Assembly (NCBI RefSeq): GCF_027158485.1
Contig: NZ_JAMKYJ010000012.1
Length of the DNA: 64,000 nucleotides
Source: Oxalobacter formigenes
GTDB taxonomy: Bacteria; Pseudomonadota; Gammaproteobacteria; Burkholderiales; Burkholderiaceae_D
Strand: one strand, 5' to 3'
Shown piece by piece: positions 1-8,160 of this stretch. The first letter of the stretch is position 1; each line of letters opens with the position of its first letter. The position numbers were made by a program, and so were the translations under genes. Below the pieces are notes generated by a model. That model worked only from the letters and a program-made list of their open reading frames with translations. It was not told where the DNA came from and did no database searches.

Positions 1-1
1 T

Positions 2-3000
2 TCCGCTTCCCGGGTTTTGTGGGAAAACCGGGAATGGGCATATATCGTTCTGTTTTCCGAACATACCGCATCGCCAAAAGAGCAGGAGCAGCAAAGGAAA
101 AAAGCGACCTATATTGCCGCTTTGTGCAATACCTGCGATCACATTGTAGACATCGATCTGAATGCCGATTCTTATGAAATTCTGGCCAATTCAGAAAAGT
201 TCAACAATTACGAAATGCCGGAAATGAGGGATTATCAGCAGTCTCTCGAATTCATCTGTGAAAATCATATCAAGGCGTCCCATCGTCCGGTTTTTCTGGA
301 GAAATTCAGCCTGCCTGAAATGAAAAAAGCCTTTGCCGAGGGAGTAGGCAATATCAGTCTGGAATATGAACTGCTTTCGGAAAAGAGTGATGTTCCTGTC
401 TGGAAAGAACGAACGGCCTTTTTGCATAAACTTGAGGATGGCTCGGAACATATACTTTTTTATGTCTGGGACATTACGGAAAAGAAACTGGAAGAAGCAC
501 GCAGAAAAGAGGAAGAAAACAATTTCATTCTTGCACTTCAAAGCAATTATTCGGAGATATTTCATATTAATCTGGACAAGGGACTGATTTCACCGCTGTA
601 TTACAACAGTGACCAGATTCCGATTGCCGATTCGATGAACTATATGGATTATGTTCATCAGCGTGGGATGAACAGGCTGCATCCTGATTATGTTCAGAAG
701 ACGTTCGACTTTTACGAGCTCGATCGGGTTCGCAAATTATGTGCGGCAGGGGAAGCAAGCGAACTGGAATATCTGAAAAGACAGGTTGAAGGTGGTGGCT
801 ACCAATGGGTAGTCGCGACTATCCGCCCTGTAGAGGGTAATGGACAGAAGGCTCTTTTGTTATTGCGTGATGTGACTGACCTGAAACAGATGGAAAAAAC
901 AGTCCGGGGGCTTGAAATGCGATACAACGCCCTTTTCCGTCTGTCTTACGATATTTCGACTGAAGTCAATCTTGAAACGGCGCAATATTCCAGAACGTTT
1001 TTCCTGCTGGAAAAAACAGATTCTTTCGAAGAAGGGAAATATGACGAGGATTTCACGAGATTCCTCGATCTGGTTCATCCAAACGACAGGCAAGCGGTCA
1101 ATGAATCTCGCAGTATCGATGCACTTCGTCGTTTGTACAGGAATGGGGAAGGCGATAATCTTTGCCAGTACAGGATTTTGTTCAACGACGAATATATCTG
1201 GATGTTCAGCCGTGTTCTGTTCCTGAAAGAAGACGATGTGGTGACGGCCTTTGTGCTGGCAAGAAATATAACCGCCCAGAAGAAGATCGAAGAAGAGCGC
1301 AATATAGAAACACAACGCTTCAATCTGGCGATCCGTAATACATATAACGAAATTTATGAAGTCGATCTGGTAAACAATACCTGCAAACTGACTTATTCCA
1401 ACAGCCAGAATTTGATGTCGCTTCCGGAAGAAGACAGTCTGGATAAATTTGCCGATCGTTTCGTCCATCCCGATGACAGGCCGTTTTTCAAAAACTCGAT
1501 TGTCGGAGACAATTTGAGCAAGGAGTTCGCTTCCGGAAAGAACGAGATTCATGGCGATTACCGTCGTCTGGGATATGACGGGCAGTGGTATTGGGTCTCT
1601 GCCATCATTGTTCCGGAATACAACAGCTATGACAGTTCTCCGAACAGAGGTTTGTGTTTCATTCGGGACATTTCCGAAAAGAAGAAACAGGAGCAGCAAT
1701 TACGCATCAATGAGCAATATGATCACGCACTTCGGCAGATTTATGATGAATTGTATGAAATCAATGTGGTCACTGATTCTTACCGCATTGTGTATCATGT
1801 GGAAGGGAAATATAAGACACCGGCCATATCGGGAGAGCTGACAAGTGCCGTTCACAATATCGCAAGGGACATGATTCATCCTGAGGATGCAAACCGTTTC
1901 CTGGAATTTTTCGATATCGACAATATGCGCCGAAGTTTCAGTGAAGGACTGGATTACCGGATTGCCGAGTTCAGAAAACTTTTGCAGGATGGAAGCTGGC
2001 GCTGGGCTTCCCTGACTGTCTTTCCGCTTTCGGGAGATGCGGGCAGTGATGAAATGTATCTCGTTTTCATCATGGATATAGATGCACGCAAGCAGGTGGA
2101 AGAAATCGCGCTTCAGAATGCATTTCTGGAAAAGCAGCGTTTTGCCGACGAGCGTTACAAGACGATTGTGGAACAGACGAATACACTGGTTTTCGAATGG
2201 GTCGTCGATACGAACGAACGTTATATTTCCCAGGAAATACCGAAGCGTTTTGCCGGCAATTATGACGATCGTGACATCATGTGGATCTGGCGTGACGATC
2301 ATGTCATCCATCCTGACGACATGATTCTCTTTGAACAATTTCTCAAGGGAATAAGGAAACAGAACCATGTTGAAATGGTCGCCCGTTACAAAAAACGGGA
2401 TGGCAGTTATGCATGGAACAGGGTGACCTTGTCGTGCCTGTATGCTCAGGATGGCAAGCCTCATCGTTATATCGGAACCATCAATGATGTCGATAACGCA
2501 ACCCGTTCGGTACAAACCCTGAAATACCGGGCCGAATACGATGTCCTGACTGGCATATATAACATGCAGGCTTTTTACGACAGGGCGTCATCAATGATGA
2601 GAAACAATCCGGAACGCCAGTATTATATAGTGCGTCTGGATATCGATCGTTTCAAGGTGATCAACGATCTGTACGGTCTTGAAGAGGGCGACCGTCTCCT
2701 CAAAACGATTGCGGGTCTTTTGAGCGACCGGATGAAAGAAAATGCCGCATATGGCAGAATCAGTGGCGATATTTTCTGTGCCTGTGTGGCCTACTCCCGG
2801 GAAGAAATCATCCATTTTGTACAGGATGTGGCAGCAAGGCTTGCCGAATATCCTCTGGCCAGCAAGATCATTCCATCCTTCGGTATTTGCAAGGTCGATA
2901 ATGTCCAGACGCCGATCAATGTGTTGTGCGACTGGGCGAATCTGGCATTGAAGACGGTAAAAGGCAGTTTTTATCCGATTTACGCTTTTTACGATGAAAC

Positions 3001-3802
3001 CTTGCGTCACCAGATCCTTTCGGAAAAGAAAATTGAAAGTGAAATGGATCTGGCCTTGCTGAGAAAAGAATTCCTGATGTATTTGCAGCCCAAGGTCGAT
3101 ATTGCCACGTCGAAAATCATAGGAGCTGAAGGGCTCGTTCGCTGGAATCATCCGGAAGAAGGCCTGATTCCACCGGATCGCTTCGTTCCCCTTTTCGAAA
3201 AAAACGGATTCATTATCCAGATGGATGAATACATCTGGGAACAGGCCTGTATCTGCCTGAAACGCTGGGTCGATATGGGACTGGAACCGGTTCCAGTTTC
3301 CGTCAATGTTTCGCGAATGCATATCCACGATAACAAGCTGAACGAAAAACTGCTTGAGTTGATCAGGAAGTATGATTTGCCTCCTGAGTTACTTGAACTG
3401 GAACTGACGGAAAGTATCTTCTTTGAAAACGAGGAATTGCTTGTCGGGACAATACGAAAACTTCAACAGGATGGCTTCAGCATTTCACTGGACGATTTCG
3501 GCGCGGGATATTCCTCGCTGAATATGTTGAAAGACCTTTCAATCGAAACGATCAAGCTCGATCGCGGATTTTTCAATGAAGTGATTGTCACGCCAAGAGG
3601 GAAGACCGTCGTCGCGCACACCATTTCACTGGCGAAAGCACTGAATATCAATATCATTGCAGAAGGTGTCGAAAATCAGGAACAGGCTGAATTCCTTCTC
3701 AATGCCGGTTGTCCATTCGCGCAGGGATACTACTATTCCATGCCGGTACCGATTGGTAAATTCGAGGAACTGGCTTTCAGACAACAATACTTGTTGCATT
3801 GA
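2..3802 (+). CDS. Multi-PAS, degenerate GGDEF, EAL domain protein (5' partial)
   Basis: The frame is open to the left edge; a TTG at 17 is a possible start, but there is no upstream stop, so the gene probably begins outside the window. Residue numbers count from that TTG. About six PAS-type segments fill residues ~35-830, each ending in the usual D-I-[ST]-E-[KR]-K type linker. A diguanylate cyclase-like domain follows (~838-1000), but its signature is SGDIF (916-920), so cyclase activity is probably lost. The C-terminal EAL domain keeps EGLVRW (1038 on), ELTES, DDFGAGYSS (from 1159), IKLDRGF and AEGVEN, so it is likely an active c-di-GMP phosphodiesterase, possibly controlled by the degenerate GGDEF. 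No membrane segment is seen in the visible part. Ligands of the PAS domains are unknown. A good terminator follows. Confidence 0.93.
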   Translation, partial: SASRVLWENREWAYIVLFSEHTASPKEQEQQRKKATYIAALCNTCDHIVDIDLNADSYEILANSEKFNNYEMPEMRDYQQSLEFICENHIKASHRPVFLEKFSLPEMKKAFAEGVGNISLEYELLSEKSDVPVWKERTAFLHKLEDGSEHILFYVWDITEKKLEEARRKEEENNFILALQSNYSEIFHINLDKGLISPLYYNSDQIPIADSMNYMDYVHQRGMNRLHPDYVQKTFDFYELDRVRKLCAAGEASELEYLKRQVEGGGYQWVVATIRPVEGNGQKALLLLRDVTDLKQMEKTVRGLEMRYNALFRLSYDISTEVNLETAQYSRTFFLLEKTDSFEEGKYDEDFTRFLDLVHPNDRQAVNESRSIDALRRLYRNGEGDNLCQYRILFNDEYIWMFSRVLFLKEDDVVTAFVLARNITAQKKIEEERNIETQRFNLAIRNTYNEIYEVDLVNNTCKLTYSNSQNLMSLPEEDSLDKFADRFVHPDDRPFFKNSIVGDNLSKEFASGKNEIHGDYRRLGYDGQWYWVSAIIVPEYNSYDSSPNRGLCFIRDISEKKKQEQQLRINEQYDHALRQIYDELYEINVVTDSYRIVYHVEGKYKTPAISGELTSAVHNIARDMIHPEDANRFLEFFDIDNMRRSFSEGLDYRIAEFRKLLQDGSWRWASLTVFPLSGDAGSDEMYLVFIMDIDARKQVEEIALQNAFLEKQRFADERYKTIVEQTNTLVFEWVVDTNERYISQEIPKRFAGNYDDRDIMWIWRDDHVIHPDDMILFEQFLKGIRKQNHVEMVARYKKRDGSYAWNRVTLSCLYAQDGKPHRYIGTINDVDNATRSVQTLKYRAEYDVLTGIYNMQAFYDRASSMMRNNPERQYYIVRLDIDRFKVINDLYGLEEGDRLLKTIAGLLSDRMKENAAYGRISGDIFCACVAYSREEIIHFVQDVAARLAEYPLASKIIPSFGICKVDNVQTPINVLCDWANLALKTVKGSFYPIYAFYDETLRHQILSEKKIESEMDLALLRKEFLMYLQPKVDIATSKIIGAEGLVRWNHPEEGLIPPDRFVPLFEKNGFIIQMDEYIWEQACICLKRWVDMGLEPVPVSVNVSRMHIHDNKLNEKLLELIRKYDLPPELLELELTESIFFENEELLVGTIRKLQQDGFSISLDDFGAGYSSLNMLKDLSIETIKLDRGFFNEVIVTPRGKTVVAHTISLAKALNINIIAEGVENQEQAEFLLNAGCPFAQGYYYSMPVPIGKFEELAFRQQYLLH

Positions 3803-3828
3803 ATGCCTGATAAGGCATCGTTAAAAAG

Positions 3829-3854
3829 CTTCTGATAATGTCAGGAGTTTTTTT
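3829..3854 (+). terminator. Rho-independent terminator after the EAL gene
   Basis: A 7-bp stem (CTTCTGA / TCAGGAG, one T-G pair) encloses the loop TAATG and runs directly into seven T residues. It ends the transcript of the PAS-EAL gene and separates it from the decarboxylase gene. Confidence 0.75.
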
Positions 3855-4035
3855 ATTTGCTTTCCTGCTGGCAAATTCAACCATAAAACAGCATTGATCA
3901 TTTTCAGTATTGTTCTTTTTCAGGAATACCCGTAAAACATTTTGAAAGGATATTCGTTCGTCGAATTCCTCAAGATCGCTTCTGTGCATAAGAAATACAC
4001 TTTTTGTCACCTTTTTCATATTTCAGGGAGACAAA

Positions 4036-5670
4036 ATGGCATCCAGAACAATTCGAGAGGTCACTTTCGATCTGTTGCGGGAACTGGAGTTGACGACGAT
4101 ATTCGGTAATCCCGGTTCTACTGAAGAAACCTTTCTCAAAGACTTTCCAAACGATTTCCGCTATATCCAGACACTTCATGAATCTTCTGCCGTCGGCGCA
4201 GCAGATGGCTTTGCACAGGCGACACGCAAACCGGCACTTGTAAACGTTCATACATCCGCAGGACTGTCCAATTCGATGAGCAATATCATGACCGCCGCGA
4301 TGAACAAGACGCCATTGATTATTACGGCCGGTAACCAGACGCGTGAAATGTTGTTGATGGAGCCCTGGCTGATGAATGTCGAGCCGACCATTCTGCCAAG
4401 ACCGTGGGTGAAATGGAGTTATCAGCCTGTTCGCGCGGAAGACCTCCCCGCTGCATTCATGCGTGCTTACGCTATGGCGCTGCAACCACCGGCCGGCCCT
4501 GTATTCCTGTCGATTCCTCTGGACGATTGCGACAAACCGGCTACAGGCCCTGCTGTAGTGCGTTCTGTCGCGAGAAGAATCGGTCCTGATCCGGATGAAA
4601 TTTCGGCCTTTGCTGATGCATTGTCGTCCGCAAAAAATCCGGCACTGATTTATGGTTCAGGCATAGCGCGTGGAGAAGGTTGGGATACCGGTATCAAACT
4701 GGCAGAAAAACTGAATGTCAAAGTCTGGGCGGCTCCCGCATCCGAGCGCACTCCTTTCCCTGAGACCCATCCGCTTTACGCTGGTGGTTTGCCTTTTGCG
4801 ATCGCTCCGTTATCGAAGAAGCTGGAGGGACACGATCTTGCCATTGTGATTGGCGCGCCGGTATTCCGCTATTATCCGTATATCGCCGGTCAATACATTC
4901 CGGACGGATTACGCTTGCTGCACATTACGGACGATCCTGCCGAAGCGGGACGGGCGCCGGTTGGCGACAGCCTTTTGAGCGATCCGGTACTTGCACTGGA
5001 AGAATTGCTGGCAAGAGTGAAACCACGCAAGGCCGCTCCAGCCGGCATCGCCAGACAGGAACATCGGATGGCACCGTATCCGGCAGCAAAAACACCGGAG
5101 AAAAAACCGGATGGCCCGATATCCTCTCTGGAATTATTTCTGACCCTGCGTGCCTCCACGCCTGAGGATACTATCCTCGTTGAAGAATCTCCTTCCAACC
5201 TTGGAGAGCTGCATACGGCCTGGCCCATCGACAAACCCGATTCATTCTACACCTTTGCCAGTGGCAGTCTTGGCTGGAACCTGCCTGCCAGTATCGGCAT
5301 TGCGATGGCTGAACGCGATAGTGGCAGAAACCGCCCTGTTGTCGTTGTTATCGGGGACGGCTCTCTCCAATATTCGATTCAGGGGCTCTGGACAGCGGTA
5401 CAGCACAAGTTGCCGATTCTGTTTGTTGTGGCCCGCAACGGTGAATATGCGATTCTGAAATCCTTTGCAGAACTTGAAAACTCTCCGGGTGTGCCCGGAC
5501 TGGATTTGCCGGGCCTGGATATCGTGTCTCTTGCGAAAGGGTATGGATGCATTGCCGAAAAAGTGGAAACGCCGGATGCGATTCGCAAAGTGTGTTCCGA
5601 AGCCTTTTCCCGCGATGTGCCGACAGTGATCGAAGTGCCTGTCATTCCAACGGTTCCGCCTCTGTTGTAG
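4036..5670 (+). CDS. mdlC: ThDP-dependent 2-oxo acid decarboxylase, benzoylformate decarboxylase-like
   Basis: This 544-residue protein has the full three-domain layout of thiamine diphosphate decarboxylases and is close in length and motifs to benzoylformate decarboxylase (phenylglyoxylate to benzaldehyde plus CO2). Visible landmarks: GNPGSTEE with Ser28, the ThDP-activating Glu49 in TLHESS, His72 in VNVHTSAG, and the cofactor motif GDGS (440-443) through N468. Ser28, Glu49 and His72 match catalytic residues of the Pseudomonas enzyme. The position of its second catalytic His (in FRYHQY) is Tyr280 here (FRYYPY), so substrate use or rate may differ. The start has a good ribosome site (GGGAGA, ~4026). 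The gene lies 90 bp before a transporter gene on the same strand. The family is sure; the substrate is not, and another aromatic or aliphatic 2-oxo acid is possible. Confidence 0.85.
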   Translation: MASRTIREVTFDLLRELELTTIFGNPGSTEETFLKDFPNDFRYIQTLHESSAVGAADGFAQATRKPALVNVHTSAGLSNSMSNIMTAAMNKTPLIITAGNQTREMLLMEPWLMNVEPTILPRPWVKWSYQPVRAEDLPAAFMRAYAMALQPPAGPVFLSIPLDDCDKPATGPAVVRSVARRIGPDPDEISAFADALSSAKNPALIYGSGIARGEGWDTGIKLAEKLNVKVWAAPASERTPFPETHPLYAGGLPFAIAPLSKKLEGHDLAIVIGAPVFRYYPYIAGQYIPDGLRLLHITDDPAEAGRAPVGDSLLSDPVLALEELLARVKPRKAAPAGIARQEHRMAPYPAAKTPEKKPDGPISSLELFLTLRASTPEDTILVEESPSNLGELHTAWPIDKPDSFYTFASGSLGWNLPASIGIAMAERDSGRNRPVVVVIGDGSLQYSIQGLWTAVQHKLPILFVVARNGEYAILKSFAELENSPGVPGLDLPGLDIVSLAKGYGCIAEKVETPDAIRKVCSEAFSRDVPTVIEVPVIPTVPPLL

Positions 5671-5693
5671 AGTCTGCCGATTTGATGACAGGC

Positions 5694-5733
5694 GACAGGA
5701 TCGATGTGTTTTCAGATTGACATCGATCCTGTC
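5694..5733 (+). repeat. Perfect 14-bp inverted repeat between mdlC and the AEC transporter gene
   Basis: GACAGGATCGATGT (5694-5707) is repeated inverted at 5720-5733 with a 12-nt loop. No T-run follows, so it is less likely a simple terminator than an mRNA-stabilising hairpin, an attenuating structure or a protein-binding site that sets expression of the downstream transporter gene, which starts 27 bp further on. Confidence 0.7.
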
Positions 5734-5760
5734 TATTTCTGACACGTTGGGAGGATTCGT

Positions 5761-6702
5761 ATGCTGGAAACGATTGTTACCGCATTATTGCCGATTGTCG
5801 TGACCCTTTTGCTGGGTTATTTTGCCGGTTTGAGGCATGACTTCAGTCAGGATCAGGCGTCCGTCCTGAACCGGATGGTCATGCTGTATGCTTTGCCATT
5901 ACTGCTTTTTACCGGCATATTGAGTACGCCACTTTCCGAGATTTCGAAAAGCATGGATGTTTTTCTGTGGATCTCCGTCGGTATGGTAGGGGGATTCATA
6001 CTTGTCTTCCTTATTTCCCGGTTTATCTTCAAATCGGATTCGAAAGTGGCGGCATTGCGGGCGATTGCCATTGCCGGGCCTGCCGTTCCATTTGTGGGAA
6101 CTCCGGTTCTGGGCGTGCTTTTTCCCATTGACGCCGATCTGGCCATTGCCGCAGGCAGTATTCTGATGAACCTGATTCAGGTGCCGCTAGCGCTGGTTTT
6201 TCTGGTAGGCAATGGAGGGACGGCAGGAGAAAAAAAATCACCTCTGCAAATTGCTTTTGGAAGTATTAAAAATGCTGTTTTGCAACCGGTTGTGTGGGCA
6301 CCGATTCTGGCTTTTGTCCTTTTGCTTATCGGGCTCGATATGCCGAAATTTTTGAAAGGCTCATTCATGCTGCTGGGACAGGCGACCGGAGGTGTGGCAC
6401 TGTTTGCTGTCGGTGCTGTTCTGTTTGCACAAAAGGTGAGCGTTTCCCGTGAAGTCATTATCAACGTGCTTTCCAAGAACATCGTTTTGCCCGCGATTAT
6501 ATTGTGTGCCATGTTCCTTCTGGGATTGCCAGCAGCGGATAACGGTCTTGTTTCGGTGACTCTGGCGATTCCGACCGCGTCGATTGCCGTGATTTTTGCC
6601 GTCGAGTACAAGACAGCGGAACAGGAAATGGCATCAACGCTATTCTGGAGTACCATTCTGTCCGTGATTACGATGGGAGGCTTTATCTGGATAACGGGCT
6701 GA
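5761..6702 (+). CDS. AEC (auxin efflux carrier)-family transporter
   Basis: A 313-residue, highly hydrophobic protein with about ten predicted membrane segments in two five-helix halves, the normal size and layout of bacterial AEC transporters (family including MdcF and YfdV). The first half has the typical opening with ...LLLGYFAG... and a N-R-M...YALP segment; the second half begins near residue 170 with Q-P-V-V-W-A-P-I-L. Family members move small carboxylates such as malonate, malate or oxalate-related acids; the substrate here cannot be read from sequence. Position behind the decarboxylase gene suggests that it carries that enzyme's substrate or product. The start has a strong ribosome site (GGGAGGA, ~5749). 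Confidence 0.85.
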   Translation: MLETIVTALLPIVVTLLLGYFAGLRHDFSQDQASVLNRMVMLYALPLLLFTGILSTPLSEISKSMDVFLWISVGMVGGFILVFLISRFIFKSDSKVAALRAIAIAGPAVPFVGTPVLGVLFPIDADLAIAAGSILMNLIQVPLALVFLVGNGGTAGEKKSPLQIAFGSIKNAVLQPVVWAPILAFVLLLIGLDMPKFLKGSFMLLGQATGGVALFAVGAVLFAQKVSVSREVIINVLSKNIVLPAIILCAMFLLGLPAADNGLVSVTLAIPTASIAVIFAVEYKTAEQEMASTLFWSTILSVITMGGFIWITG

Positions 6703-6730
6703 TCGTGGGCTAATGCAGTATATGCGTGAA

Positions 6731-6782
6731 AAAAGCCGGAGGGATAAACAACACGTCATCGTTGGTTTGTTGTCCGGCTTTT
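6731..6782. terminator. Bidirectional terminator between convergent genes
   Basis: AAAAGCCGG (6731-6739) pairs with CCGGCTTTT (6774-6782). The T-run on the right serves the AEC gene and the A-run on the left serves the convergent gene that ends at 6800. The arms are separated by about 34 nt that can pair further (ACAACA with TGTTGT). Confidence 0.75.
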
Positions 6783-6799
6783 GAAAAACGTTTTCTTTG

Positions 6800-7828
6800 T
6801 TAAAGTGCTATCGCAAAAAATTCGGCCCGTTTTACAGGGTCGGAAAGATCCAGTATGTTCATATGATGATGCATGGGAGGAACGGTTCTGGAATACAGCC
6901 GGAAATGGCTGCGCACAGTCGAAATTTCTATCACGACACCGGAAAAATCCAGTATTTCACAACTTTGAAAAACCCTTTCCGATTCAGGGTTGTTGACCTG
7001 TTTATCAGGCGCATTCCATATCGGTCGGAAATACTCGATCAGTGCCGCCTGTTCCATACAGGTTTTCTGGAATTCATTTAGGGGATGATCCTTTGTGGAC
7101 AGAAAACGGGCATCCTGTGCTTGCAAGCCTTGTGGCATCAGGGCACCTAGCATCGGAATCAAATCATAGGGAAGATATTCAAAGGCATAAACGATAATGT
7201 CATCGTCCGGCAGAGCCTTGCGCATTCCAGCCAGCAATTCCTGCAGGGCTTTATTACTCCGAACCTTTTCAAAAGCGGAAAGAGTTCCTTCCTTGTAAAC
7301 ATTACCTGCGTACAGCACTTCCAGATCATTAACCCAGGGTTCCTGTTTCAGGATTTCGGGGCGTTGCGAGAGGGTATGAGCAGACAGCTTTCCAACCGGT
7401 TCGCCTTGTCCGTCTACGATATGGATTTCATTATGCGGGGCCGGGGCCAGAACAAAGGATTTCTCATTTTCGCCGAGCGGAATCACAAGTGAAAAAGGGA
7501 TTGTCCTGATCTTACCTTCAACGCGGCAAAGCAGCTTGCCGGAAATACGTTCGCCATCCACGGAAAAATCCGGATCAAATGAAAAACGGGGGCGCCGACA
7601 GAAAAGAACTATCTGTGAAATCGTGAGGATATGGTTAATGCGTTCCCCGAAATCCATATTTTCACGAAGTTCTCTGGCAGGCAAGGCAACGCCAGCCCAG
7701 GAACGCAGATGGAGGCTCAATCCGGACAAGGGTTTTCTGGCAATATCATTCATCTGGCAATATGCAAAGGAGCGGGCTGGTGGACATACCGGTACTGTAT
7801 CCAAAATTACCAGCCAGCTGCAAGTCAT
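6800..7828 (-). CDS. Uncharacterised protein, possible degenerate GIY-YIG-like core
   Basis: A 342-residue soluble protein that I cannot place with certainty. From the ATG at 7828 no ribosome site is visible; the Met at residue 26 (7753) is an alternative start, also without a clear site. The middle contains VLYAGNVY (171-178) followed by a basic helix with AFEKVRSNKALQELL, then a segment ending EQAALIEYFRPIWN (Glu259, Asn272). A Y-x-G strand, a following helix and a late Glu and Asn is the arrangement of GIY-YIG nucleases, so a GIY-YIG-derived fold is a reasonable but unproven guess. The C-terminal part has a conserved-looking ILDFSGVVIEIST strand and a PPMHHHM cluster. It stands alone, convergent to the AEC gene. 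Confidence 0.6.
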   Translation of the reverse strand: MTCSWLVILDTVPVCPPARSFAYCQMNDIARKPLSGLSLHLRSWAGVALPARELRENMDFGERINHILTISQIVLFCRRPRFSFDPDFSVDGERISGKLLCRVEGKIRTIPFSLVIPLGENEKSFVLAPAPHNEIHIVDGQGEPVGKLSAHTLSQRPEILKQEPWVNDLEVLYAGNVYKEGTLSAFEKVRSNKALQELLAGMRKALPDDDIIVYAFEYLPYDLIPMLGALMPQGLQAQDARFLSTKDHPLNEFQKTCMEQAALIEYFRPIWNAPDKQVNNPESERVFQSCEILDFSGVVIEISTVRSHFRLYSRTVPPMHHHMNILDLSDPVKRAEFFAIAL

Positions 7829-7949
7829 GACGCTTGATTGGCATCAGTCATCTGCCAGTCATTTGGCGAATTTGTACCGGCAGATTTGTCTTGGGGAGGG
7901 TAAATATATCTTTCGTGTCTTATATATGGGTTATTCTCATAACTGACAC

Positions 7950-7989
7950 GCGGAAAACAAAAAAGGGTTACGTCAAAAACGTAACCCTT
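7950..7989 (-). terminator. Terminator of tRNA-Lys
   Basis: AAGGGTTACGT (7963-7973) and ACGTAACCCTT (7979-7989) form a perfect 11-bp stem with a 5-nt loop. Read on the minus strand it is followed by a run of T residues, directly downstream of the tRNA gene. Confidence 0.85.
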
Positions 7990-7998
7990 CAGTATTTC

Positions 7999-8074
7999 TG
8001 GTAGGCCGTGCGTGACTCGAACACGCGACCAACGGATTAAAAGTCCGCTGCTCTACCAACTGAGCTAACGACCC
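7999..8074 (-). tRNA. tRNA-Lys (anticodon TTT)
   Basis: The minus strand folds into a 76-nt cloverleaf: acceptor arm GGGTCGT / ACGGCCT, D-arm with AGCTCAGTTGGTAGAGC, anticodon loop ACTTTTAAT with TTT, T-arm with GTTCGAGTC, and an encoded CCA end. It decodes AAA and AAG. It lies head to head with tsaD, whose product makes t6A37 in ANN-decoding tRNAs such as this one. Confidence 0.97.
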
Positions 8075-8160
8075 GAAAGACATGCATTATAGAGACCGAT
8101 AGATGTTACTGTCAAGAACTTGTAGAATATATTGTATTCAAATTTTCACATTTTTTTCTT

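Noticed and set aside
860..1699. Minus-strand open frame of 279 codons inside the PAS-EAL gene
   Set aside because: It mirrors the codons of the real gene, has no ribosome site and shows no domain. The same holds for the frame at 1700-2515.
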